Origin: Alistipes sp.
Lineage (GTDB): Bacteria; Bacteroidota; Bacteroidia; Bacteroidales; Rikenellaceae
DNA: 5,453 bases
Assembly: GCA_009774895.1 (NCBI GenBank)
Contig: VSOO01000106.1
Span: 1-5,453 of the forward strand
Reading direction: 5' to 3'
The position numbers were made by a program, and so were the translations under genes. The notes below the pieces were generated by a model, which made no database searches, was not told the origin of the DNA, and saw only the letters and a list, made by a program, of their open reading frames with translations. Within the stretch, counting starts at the first letter, position 1. The number at the start of each line of letters is the position of its first letter. Shown piece after piece: positions 1 through 5,453 of the stretch.

Positions 1-122
1 GGGTTGGGGAGGATGTCTTCCACGGCGATTTCGGTCATCTCGCTCATCGGCGCGAGTCTGGCCTCGGGTGCCGCTGTGCCGAATATGGCGTCCAATCCCC
101 GTCCTAATCCCTTCTGTTTCAT
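1..122 (-). CDS. parB: ParB chromosome-partitioning protein, N-terminal fragment (runs off left edge)
   Basis: ParB is a CTP-dependent DNA clamp that loads at parS sites, spreads, and works with ParA and SMC to segregate the chromosome origin. Only the first 40 codons are visible. The protein begins MKQKGLGRGLDAIFG, the conserved ParB N-terminal peptide (GLGRGL at residues 5-10). In Spo0J-type ParBs this peptide, including its basic residue (here R8), stimulates ATP hydrolysis by ParA. Residues about 31-41 (EIAVEDILPNP) match the start of the ParB/Srx-like CTPase domain, which normally opens with a short strand and a PNP turn. The start is the ATG at 122, 11 nt after the parA stop, so the two are almost certainly co-transcribed from the parA promoter. 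The CTPase, helix-turn-helix and dimerisation domains lie outside the window. The family call is secure despite the short length. Confidence 0.93.
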   Translation of the reverse strand, partial: MKQKGLGRGLDAIFGTAAPEARLAPMSEMTEIAVEDILPN

Positions 123-133
123 ATCGTGTTCGG

Positions 134-895
134 TTACTTTCGGTTGCGTTTGAGGAACTCCTTGGCCAGCGTCAGGTAGTTGGCCGCACCCACGGCCGAG
201 GCGTCGTAAAGCATGACCGGTTTGCCGTGCGAGGGTGCTTCGCCCAAACGGATGTTGCGCTGGATTATTGTGTCGTAGACCAGCTCGCCGAAGTGGTCGC
301 GGACCTCGGCGGCCACCTGGTTGTTGAGGCGGTTGCGCATGTACATGGTCAGCAGGAAGCCCTCGATGGCGAGCGACGGGTTGAGGCCGCTGCGCACGAT
401 GCGCAGGGTGTTCAGCAGCTTCGAGAGCCCTTCGAGCGCGAGGTATTCGCACTGCACGGGGATGAGCACCGAGTCGGCCGCCGTGAGGATATTGACCGTG
501 GTGTAGCCCAGCGACGGCGAGCAGTCGATGAACACGTAGTCGTAGTCGTCGCGCACGCGGTCGATCAGTCGCTTCATCACGTGGTGGGCGTTCTCCATCT
601 TCGGCAGCTCGGTGTCGGCCGCCACCAGGTCGATCGACGAGGGCAGCAGCCACAGGTTCTTCACGTCGGCGCTGTGCCGGATCGCTTCGCGGGGGTCTTT
701 CGCGCCGGTGAGGCATTCGTAGATTCCCTCCAGGTCGATGTCGAATCCGAGGCCCGACGTGGCGTTGGCCTGGGGGTCGGCGTCCACGAGCAGTACCTTT
801 TTCCCCAGCAGCGCGATCGACGCCGCGAGGTTGATGGCCGTGGTGGTCTTGCCCACGCCCCCTTTCTGATTGGCTAATGCGATAACCTTTGCCAT
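134..895 (-). CDS. parA: ParA/Soj chromosome-partitioning ATPase
   Basis: This is a cytoplasmic, nucleoid-bound ATPase that forms gradients used by ParB-parS complexes to move the replicated origin. The protein has 253 residues, the usual length for chromosomal ParA/Soj. The deviant Walker A motif KGGVGKTT is at residues 11-18 (signature lysine K11, phosphate-binding K16). The A' motif VDADPQ is at 37-42. Walker B ([10 protein letters not shown]124) is at 122-130, and the conserved C-terminal GEAPSHGKP block is at 218-226. There is no N-terminal DNA-binding extension, which fits the chromosomal class rather than large plasmid ParAs. The open frame continues far upstream, but the ATG at 895 gives the canonical start [13 protein letters not shown] and lies 27 nt downstream of a good promoter. 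parB follows in the same operon. All key residues are intact. Confidence 0.97.
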   Translation of the reverse strand: MAKVIALANQKGGVGKTTTAINLAASIALLGKKVLLVDADPQANATSGLGFDIDLEGIYECLTGAKDPREAIRHSADVKNLWLLPSSIDLVAADTELPKMENAHHVMKRLIDRVRDDYDYVFIDCSPSLGYTTVNILTAADSVLIPVQCEYLALEGLSKLLNTLRIVRSGLNPSLAIEGFLLTMYMRNRLNNQVAAEVRDHFGELVYDTIIQRNIRLGEAPSHGKPVMLYDASAVGAANYLTLAKEFLKRNRK

Positions 896-922
896 TTTTC
901 CGTTTCCCGTATTGTAAGCAGG

Positions 923-954
923 CAAATTTACGCAAATTCCGCGGGTTGTGCAAA
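923..954 (-). promoter_or_regulatory. Bacteroidetes-type promoter for parAB
   Basis: On the minus strand, TTTG (954-951) is followed after exactly 20 nt by TAAATTTG (930-923). This matches the Bacteroidetes primary sigma factor consensus, a -33 TTTG and a -7 TAnnTTTG separated by about 19-21 nt. The -7 box ends 27 nt before the parA ATG, which predicts a leader of roughly 20 nt. The bases just before the start codon are A-rich (ggaaaa), as is common for Bacteroidetes genes without a Shine-Dalgarno site. No other promoter is evident before parB. Confidence 0.75.
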
Positions 955-961
955 TCGTGCT

Positions 962-992
962 CCGAAATTCGGCCGTACGGCGGCATCCGCCG
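962..992. repeat. Cluster of three short dyad symmetries between the divergent promoters
   Basis: Three perfect inverted repeats sit end to end: CCGAA-A-TTCGG (962-972), the uninterrupted palindrome GCCGTACGGC (972-981), and CGGCGG-cat-CCGCCG (978-992, 6-bp arms, 3-nt loop). They lie directly upstream of the parA -33 box and about 70 nt upstream of the -7 box of the membrane-protein gene. They could be an operator shared by both directions or an RNA/DNA hairpin. GC-rich sequence produces such symmetries by chance, so no function is claimed. No T-run follows, so a terminator is unlikely. Confidence 0.4.
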
Positions 993-1062
993 GGCGGGAG
1001 GCGCGCGTCTGCGACGGGTGCGGATTTCGCTCCCGCGGACTGCGGAAACGGAAAAAAATAAG

Positions 1063-1070
1063 TATCTTTG
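1063..1070 (+). promoter_or_regulatory. -7 box (TATCTTTG) for the CPBP membrane-protein gene
   Basis: TATCTTTG matches the Bacteroidetes -7 consensus TAnnTTTG exactly and is preceded by an A-rich tract (1052-1061). It ends 21 nt before the first ATG of the gene, so the leader would be about 15 nt. The -33 position is weak: 20 nt upstream is ACTG (1039-1042), which shares only TG with TTTG. The same octamer in the same A-rich setting recurs at 2154. Confidence 0.6.
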
Positions 1071-1091
1071 GCCGCATAAAACAGACGAACG

Positions 1092-2114
1092 ATGATGACG
1101 GAACGATCGACGGAGGAGCGCATGCGGGAGCGTGCGGCCGAGGCCGGGGCCGATGCCCCGGAGGTGTCGGGGCGCGGCGGTGCCGGGAGTGCGGCGGACG
1201 TCGGACCCGGGGAGGTGCCCGGCGATGCGGGGACGCGGAGCCCCGGGGGGTGTGCGGCGCGGCCCGATGGCGCGGTGTGCGCGGCGCCCGCCGCGGAGAC
1301 GGAGCCCCGGCGCGGCAGGTTTCCGGGAGTCGTCGATCTGCTCGCGCTGCTGGGTGTCTTTTTCCTGGCGCTGTTCTGCGGCGGTGTGGCGTCGGTCGCG
1401 GCGGGTGGAGTGCCCGACGGCGAAGCGTCGCCCGAGCGGCAGGGTTTCGTGCTGGCCGTGAGCAGCCTCACGACCTATGTCGTGGCGCTGTTCGGCATGC
1501 TCGCCTACCGCCGTGCGCGCGGCGGCGGGGGGCGCATCGCCCGGTTCTCGGCGCGGGGTTTCGACCCGGCGCTGCTGCTCTGGGGCCTGGTGTTCCTGGT
1601 GGCGCTGGGCGTGGTGCTCGAACCGCTGCTCGTGCTTCTTCCGCCCGCACCCGTGGAGGGGATAGGGGCGGGCAGCTGGTCGATGCTCGCCCTCGTGGTG
1701 CTGGCTCCTCTGTTCGAGGAGCTGATCTGCCGCGGCCTGGTGCTCGAATCGCTGCGTGCGCGCTACGGCGTGTTCGTGGCGTGGTTCGGGTCGTCGCTCT
1801 TTTTCGGAGTGATGCACATCCAGCCCCAGCTCGCCGGCAAGGCCTTGTTCGTGGGTCACGTGCTGGCGTTCCTCTACCTGCGGACCGACTCGTTGTGGGT
1901 CGCGGTGCTGCTCCATGCGTTCAATAATGCGATCGCCTACCTGCTGCTGCGGGTGAGCGGCGGTACGGTGTTCGTGTCGGAGCTCACGGGCGGCGGCGCG
2001 GTGTACTATGCGGCCTATGCCGTGTCGGCGGTGGTCTGCGCCGTGTCGGCACGGGGCGTGTGGCGCACGCTCGTGCGGCAGACGCGTGCGGCGAAAAACG
2101 GGGCCGGAGCGTAA
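1092..2114 (+). CDS. CPBP-family intramembrane protein (Abi / CAAX-protease-like) with low-complexity N-terminal tail
   Basis: This is a multi-pass inner-membrane protein of 340 residues. The CPBP (Rce1/Abi) family includes intramembrane metalloproteases, but the substrate of most bacterial members is unknown. All three family motifs are present: EELICR (E209, E210, R214), FxxxH (F238, H242), and H275 followed by N278/N279. The catalytic site is therefore probably intact. Hydrophobic segments lie near residues 79-103, 118-139, 157-183, 196-208, 226-241, 252-263, 267-286 and 304-320. Residues about 15-75 are a charged, Ala/Gly/Pro-rich stretch with no recognisable domain, encoded by DNA of about 84% G+C. 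It is probably disordered and cytoplasmic, and unusual for the family. The start is the ATG at 1092 (or the adjacent one at 1095), just after a TATCTTTG box; the next in-frame ATG would delete the first membrane segments. It diverges from parA. The role is not predictable from context. Confidence 0.88.
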   Translation: MMTERSTEERMRERAAEAGADAPEVSGRGGAGSAADVGPGEVPGDAGTRSPGGCAARPDGAVCAAPAAETEPRRGRFPGVVDLLALLGVFFLALFCGGVASVAAGGVPDGEASPERQGFVLAVSSLTTYVVALFGMLAYRRARGGGGRIARFSARGFDPALLLWGLVFLVALGVVLEPLLVLLPPAPVEGIGAGSWSMLALVVLAPLFEELICRGLVLESLRARYGVFVAWFGSSLFFGVMHIQPQLAGKALFVGHVLAFLYLRTDSLWVAVLLHAFNNAIAYLLLRVSGGTVFVSELTGGGAVYYAAYAVSAVVCAVSARGVWRTLVRQTRAAKNGAGA

Positions 2115-2153
2115 TAATCCGGGGTGCGGCTGCGTTATTTGGGGTAAAAAACA

Positions 2154-2161
2154 TATCTTTG
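2154..2161 (+). promoter_or_regulatory. -7 box (TATCTTTG) for the SurA-like lipoprotein / surA / ostA-like operon
   Basis: TATCTTTG lies in the 59-nt gap after the membrane-protein gene and follows an A-rich run (2146-2151), as at 1063. It matches the TAnnTTTG consensus. It ends only 12 nt before the ATG at 2174, so transcription would start roughly 5-7 nt before the start codon. The -33 box is poor: a TTTG at 2138-2141 is only 12 nt upstream, too close, and the correctly spaced position (2129-2132, GCTG) matches only at TG. Read-through from the upstream gene may also contribute, since no terminator is visible. Confidence 0.55.
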
Positions 2162-2173
2162 CAGTTCGAAACG

Positions 2174-3049
2174 ATGGATTTACGGAAAGTTATGGCTGCC
2201 GCGGCGCTGGTGCTCGCGGTCGGATGTCAGGAGTTGCCCAACTATTTCGTGGGCGACGAAACCCTTGCGCGCGTGGGCCGCACGGAACTTACGGTGCGGG
2301 ATGTGCTGACGGCGGTGCCTGCGGGCATGAACGAGGCCGACAGTACGGCGTTCGTCGATCTGTACGTCGATCGGTGGGTGCGCAAGCAGCTCAAGCTGGG
2401 CGAGGCCGAGCGCCTCTTCACGGCTTCGGCCGAAGACATAGACCGCATGGTGGAGGAGTACCGCCAGGGGCTGCTGATCCGCAAGCTCGACCGCTTCTGG
2501 GTGGACCGCAGCATCGATACGACCTTCACCGACGACGAGATCGCCGCCTACTACCGCGAACACCTGGACGACTTCCGCCTCGACCGCACCCTCGTCAAGG
2601 GGCGCGTGCTGCGTTTCGACGAGGGCTTCCGCCAGGCCAAGCGCCTGTTCGAATGGATGGGGTCGCCCTCGGCCGAGCGGCAGAAGGACTTCGCCGACCT
2701 GTGCGCCAAGCACAACTTCCCGCTGACCGACTTCGGGGGCGCGTGGGTCGATTTCCAGGAGTTTCTGAGCTATCTTCCGGCCCTCAGGTCGCAGAATTAC
2801 GACTCGGTGCTCGACCGGCGCGGGGTGCAGCAGATGCGCGACAGCAGGTCGCACTACTACTACCGGATCGACGCCGCGCTGCGGCCCGGCGATCCCGTGC
2901 CGCTGGAGACGGTGCGCGGTCAGATCCGCCGCATCCTCTTCACGCAGCGGCAGAACGAACTGATCCGCGCCCGCGAGCAGGAGCTCTACGATGCGGCGGC
3001 CGTGGAGGGCGGATTCAGGATTTACGGACATGACAAAACAGAGAGATAA
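2174..3049 (+). CDS. SurA-related periplasmic lipoprotein with a degenerate parvulin domain
   Basis: This 291-residue exported protein is probably a chaperone for outer-membrane or periplasmic proteins. Residues 1-18 are a lipoprotein signal peptide (basic start, hydrophobic core, AVGC lipobox with C18 as the lipidated residue). Residues about 30-130 resemble a SurA/PpiC N-terminal chaperone domain: 'LARVGRTELTVRDVL', then 'DLYVDRWVRKQLKL', then helical segments ending 'FTDDEIAAYYREHLDDF'. Residues about 138-235 occupy the place of a parvulin fold (KGRVLRF at 142-148, DFADLCAKHNF, an FGGAW glycine pair, YYYRI at 228-232). They lack the His of the usual RHIL strand and the C-terminal GFHII strand. 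The remaining helices (VRGQIRRILFTQRQNELI) return to the SurA-like core. Upstream in-frame ATGs overlap the previous gene and lack a signal peptide at the start, so 2174 is chosen. surA follows 1 nt later. Isomerase activity is doubtful; chaperone function is inferred. Confidence 0.8.
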   Translation: MDLRKVMAAAALVLAVGCQELPNYFVGDETLARVGRTELTVRDVLTAVPAGMNEADSTAFVDLYVDRWVRKQLKLGEAERLFTASAEDIDRMVEEYRQGLLIRKLDRFWVDRSIDTTFTDDEIAAYYREHLDDFRLDRTLVKGRVLRFDEGFRQAKRLFEWMGSPSAERQKDFADLCAKHNFPLTDFGGAWVDFQEFLSYLPALRSQNYDSVLDRRGVQQMRDSRSHYYYRIDAALRPGDPVPLETVRGQIRRILFTQRQNELIRAREQELYDAAAVEGGFRIYGHDKTER

Positions 3050-3050
3050 A

Positions 3051-4454
3051 ATGTGGATGAAAGGTTGCATCGCGGCGGTCGTGCTCGCGTGTGCGGCGGG
3101 TGATGCTTGCGCCCAGCGCCAGGTGATGCTCGACAGGGTGGTGGCCGTGGTGGGCGGCTCGTCGGTACTCTACTCCGACGTGGCGGACTACGCGCAGCGG
3201 CTCACGGCACGGCGCCGTGCCGAGGGATACACTTCGGACCGCGATCCGATGAACGAGGCGCTTGAGGCGCTCATGACCCAGAAACTGCTCTACAACCAGG
3301 CGCTCATCGACTCGGTGGAGGTCAATCTCTCCGACATCGCGGTGCGCGTGGAGGAGCAGGTGGCGCTCATGGCCGAGGAGGCCGGCGGCATCGCGCAGCT
3401 GGAGGAGCGCGAGCACATGGCCGTGTTCAACATACGCGATGCGATGCGCCGCCGCTACGAGGAGCAGGCCTATGCGGGCTCGATGCAGAACGAGGTGGTG
3501 GGCAAGGTGCGGATCATTCCCGGCGAGGTGGACCGCTTCTACCGCCGCATTGACAAGGACAGCCTGCCCATCATCCCCGAGCAGTACGTCTATGCGCAGA
3601 TCACGCGCTTCCCGAAGTCGATGGTGCAGGCCAAGCAGCGGGCCCGCGAGCGGCTGCTGGAGATGCGCGAGCGCATCATCAAGGGCGATGCCCGCTTCGA
3701 GACGCTGGCCCGCATGTATTCGCAGGACGGCACGGCGCTGCGCGGCGGCGAGATGCCGCAGCCGATGGCGCTCAACGAGCTCGACGCCGCCGTGGCGGGG
3801 GCGCTCGAAAAGCTGCGCCCGGGGCAGATCTCGGAGGTGGTGGAGTCGCAGTTCGGATTCCACATCGTGCAGCTGATAGAGAAGCGCGGTGCGATGTACC
3901 GCTTCCGGCACATCCTGCTCCATCCGACCTATACGGACGACGAGCTGGTCGAGGCGATGCGTACGCTCGACAGCCTGGTGCGCCTGGTGCGTGCCGACTC
4001 GATCACGTTTGACCGGGCGGCGCTCGAATATTCGGACGATCCGCATTCGAAGATGAACGGCGGCGTGGTCTCGAACCACGACATCCTGGAGCGCTATGCG
4101 GGCGACGTGAAGCTCACGCAGACCGCGTTCTTCAAGGAGGATTTCGGCCACTTCGGAAAACTCGACGACTACAACGCCCTGCGCAGCCTGAAGCCCGGCC
4201 AGATTTCGTCGGCCTTCCTCACGCAGGACATGGCCGGCAACCAGATGGCCAAGGTAGTCAAGCTGGTGCGCATCATCCCCACGCACCGCGCCTCGCTCAA
4301 CGAGGACTACCTGCGTCTGGAGGAGCTGGCCCTGCGTGCGAAGCAGGAGCGCGTGTTCGACGAGTGGCTGGCGCGGAAGATCGACGCCATGTATGTGTTC
4401 ATCGATCCCGAATTCCGCTCGGGAGAGTTTCGTAACCCGCACTGGGTCAAATAG
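3051..4454 (+). CDS. surA: SurA-type periplasmic peptidyl-prolyl isomerase/chaperone
   Basis: SurA escorts unfolded outer-membrane proteins across the periplasm to the BAM complex. This protein has 467 residues. A signal peptide occupies residues 1-21 (MWMK, hydrophobic core, cleavage after ACA). A SurA N-terminal domain spans about 25-170 (VMLDRVVAVVGGSSVLYSDV). Two parvulin domains follow, at about 176-275 (FETLARMYS at 216-224, GGEMP at 232-236, FGFHIVQL at 268-275) and about 283-405 (RHIL at 286-289, LKPGQIS, MAKVVKL at 399-405). A C-terminal helix and the ending EFRSGEFRNPHWVK are of the Bacteroidetes SurA type. The first domain lacks the His of the opening strand and the second lacks the His of the closing strand. 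The start at 3051 is 1 nt after the upstream stop with purine-rich sequence before it. The ATG at 3030, overlapping the upstream gene, would add seven residues (MTKQRDK) and is a reasonable alternative. Confidence 0.92.
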   Translation: MWMKGCIAAVVLACAAGDACAQRQVMLDRVVAVVGGSSVLYSDVADYAQRLTARRRAEGYTSDRDPMNEALEALMTQKLLYNQALIDSVEVNLSDIAVRVEEQVALMAEEAGGIAQLEEREHMAVFNIRDAMRRRYEEQAYAGSMQNEVVGKVRIIPGEVDRFYRRIDKDSLPIIPEQYVYAQITRFPKSMVQAKQRARERLLEMRERIIKGDARFETLARMYSQDGTALRGGEMPQPMALNELDAAVAGALEKLRPGQISEVVESQFGFHIVQLIEKRGAMYRFRHILLHPTYTDDELVEAMRTLDSLVRLVRADSITFDRAALEYSDDPHSKMNGGVVSNHDILERYAGDVKLTQTAFFKEDFGHFGKLDDYNALRSLKPGQISSAFLTQDMAGNQMAKVVKLVRIIPTHRASLNEDYLRLEELALRAKQERVFDEWLARKIDAMYVFIDPEFRSGEFRNPHWVK

Positions 4455-4460
4455 TCGGTC

Positions 4461-5453
4461 GTGGTGCGTCGGATTTTTGCCATAGTCATCGTGGTGTGTG
4501 CCGTGTGGAGCGTGGTGTCCGCACCCGCGGCGCTTCCCGTGCCGCAGACGGACGGGGACGGGGAGAACAGGGACATCGACCTGAAGGCCGACCTGATGGG
4601 GCCCGTGGCGCCGGGCGATTCGGCGATCTTCCTCGTGGGCAACTTCGCCGCGCAGCACAACGGCGCGGTCATCACGTGCGACAGCGCCGTGCGCTACTCC
4701 TCCGACCGGATGGAGTTCTTCGGCAACGTGCTCATCAACCAGTATACGACCTATATTTACGGCGACCGCGCCGAGTACGACCGGCTGCGCAACGAGGCGC
4801 GCGTCTATTCGGACATCATCAAGGTCGTGGACGGTGACGCCACGCTCTACACCTACGAGTTCGTGTTCGACACGCGCACCAATACGGGGCGTTTCGGCAT
4901 GGGCGGCGTGCTGGTGAACCGCGACAACCTGATGGAGGCGCAGCGCGGCTATTATCACGCCGATACGAAGGATCTTATCTGCGTGGGCGCCGTGCAGATG
5001 CGCAACGAGGAGTACGACATGACGGGCGATTCGGTGGTCTACAACCTCGCGACCGATCATGCCTACTATTTCGACCGTACCAACATCTGGAATTCGAACG
5101 GCGACTATCTCTATGCCGACCGGGGCGAGTACGAGAAGGCCGACACCCTCTACAAGGTGACGCGCAACGGGTACATCCTCACTCCGAATCAGGAGGTGTG
5201 GAGCGATTCGATCGACTACCGCCGTGCGTCGGCGCATGCCGTGCTGCGGCGCGGAATCCAGATCGACGATACGGAGCACAAGACGCTGCTCTTCGGCGAT
5301 TACGGCGAGTATTGGCGCGAGCCCGGCGATGCGCTGCTCACGCGGCGGCCCTCGGCGGGGAATTACGACCCCCAGCCGGGCGATTCGCTCTTCATGCGGG
5401 CCGATACGATGTATCTGTACACCATGCTTCCGGGGCGTGCGGTGCCGGGCGTG
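4461..5453 (+). CDS. OstA/LptA-like outer-membrane biogenesis protein, N-terminal part (runs off right edge)
   Basis: OstA/LptA-fold proteins are periplasmic beta-jellyroll proteins that carry lipopolysaccharide to the outer membrane; the Bacteroidetes members are larger and less studied. At least 331 codons are open to the window end. A signal peptide covers about residues 1-21 (VRRIFAIVIVVCAVWSVVSA). From about residue 65 a run of short strands shows OstA-type repeats, such as ITCDSAVRYSSDRMEFFGNV (71-90), then IYGDRAEYDRLRNEARVYS, MTGDSVVYNLATDHAYYF, LYADRGEYEKADTLYKV and VWSDSIDYRRA. Each is of the form 'gD.a.Y....' as in LptA. There is no ATG before residue 46, which would remove the signal peptide, so the start is GTG at 4461 or 4464. 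It lies 6 nt after the surA stop and in the same reading frame, so translation is probably coupled. A polar segment follows the signal peptide. Confidence 0.88.
   Translation, partial: MVRRIFAIVIVVCAVWSVVSAPAALPVPQTDGDGENRDIDLKADLMGPVAPGDSAIFLVGNFAAQHNGAVITCDSAVRYSSDRMEFFGNVLINQYTTYIYGDRAEYDRLRNEARVYSDIIKVVDGDATLYTYEFVFDTRTNTGRFGMGGVLVNRDNLMEAQRGYYHADTKDLICVGAVQMRNEEYDMTGDSVVYNLATDHAYYFDRTNIWNSNGDYLYADRGEYEKADTLYKVTRNGYILTPNQEVWSDSIDYRRASAHAVLRRGIQIDDTEHKTLLFGDYGEYWREPGDALLTRRPSAGNYDPQPGDSLFMRADTMYLYTMLPGRAVPGV

Noticed and set aside
570..588. CACGTG core inside parA (and others near 1857 and 4672) as a parS site.
   Set aside because: The flanking bases do not extend the symmetry to the parS consensus GTTnCACGTGnAAC; a bare CACGTG occurs by chance in GC-rich DNA.
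68..877. A 269-codon plus-strand open frame opposite parA.
   Set aside because: It is a shadow of parA in GC-rich sequence, with biased Val/Arg/His composition and no motif, and its reverse strand is a textbook ParA.
1250..1927. A 225-codon open frame overlapping the CPBP gene in another frame.
   Set aside because: Arg/Ala/Gly-rich translation with no motif; the overlapping frame has all three CPBP motifs and clear membrane segments.
2104..2122. Inverted repeat CCGGA-N9-TCCGG across the stop codon of the CPBP gene, as a possible terminator.
   Set aside because: The stem is only 5 bp with a 9-nt loop and no T-run follows, so it is not a credible intrinsic terminator.
2060..2173. Upstream in-frame extension of the lipoprotein gene beginning at 2060.
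   Set aside because: It overlaps the end of the CPBP gene, runs through the promoter box, and would bury the signal peptide inside the protein.
3087..3092. Possible lipobox (VLAC) in the SurA signal peptide, making SurA a lipoprotein.
   Set aside because: Leu at the -2 position is unfavourable, and a better signal peptidase I site (ACA before Gln22) follows; a soluble periplasmic protein is more likely.
3015..5279. A 754-codon open frame on the minus strand opposite surA and the ostA-like gene.
   Set aside because: The product is a His/Arg/Leu-rich composition with no domain, as expected from the complement of GC-rich codons; the plus strand carries two clearly recognisable proteins.

Overview
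The window looks like a chromosomal segment of a high-GC Bacteroidales bacterium, most likely Alistipes or another member of the Rikenellaceae. Three things point there. There are Bacteroidetes-type promoters (a TAnnTTTG -7 box, one with a well-spaced TTTG -33 box) and no obvious Shine-Dalgarno sites. The order lipoprotein / SurA / OstA-like protein is the kind of envelope cluster I recall from Bacteroidales. The SurA C-terminus is also of the Bacteroidetes type. The phylum call is firm and the genus call is an inference. All genes appear vertically inherited; there is no mobile element, RNA gene or CRISPR array.

Left part, minus strand (1-895): a chromosome-segregation pair, parA followed after 11 nt by parB. 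Only the first 40 codons of parB lie in the window. ParA is a complete 253-residue deviant-Walker ATPase. The visible part of ParB carries the conserved N-terminal peptide that in other species stimulates the ParA ATPase.

Middle (896-1091): a 196-nt divergent intergenic region. It holds a near-ideal promoter for parA, a -7 box for the gene on the right, and a tight cluster of three short dyad symmetries between them.

Right part, plus strand (1092-5453): four genes. The first is a CPBP-family membrane protein (Abi/CAAX-protease-like) with a strange, extremely GC-rich N-terminal tail. Next, from its own promoter with a very short leader, comes a SurA-related lipoprotein whose parvulin domain is degenerate. 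It is followed after 1 nt by surA, a periplasmic chaperone with two parvulin domains. Last, 6 nt further and in the same reading frame, is an OstA/LptA-like protein that starts with GTG and runs off the right edge. The last three genes form a compact outer-membrane biogenesis operon: two periplasmic chaperones for outer-membrane proteins and a beta-rich protein of the lipopolysaccharide-transport bridge type.

I see no wholly new system. The points most worth a second look are the degenerate parvulin lipoprotein paired with SurA, the split of canonical parvulin histidines between SurA's two domains, the palindrome cluster, and the same-frame surA/ostA junction with a non-ATG start.
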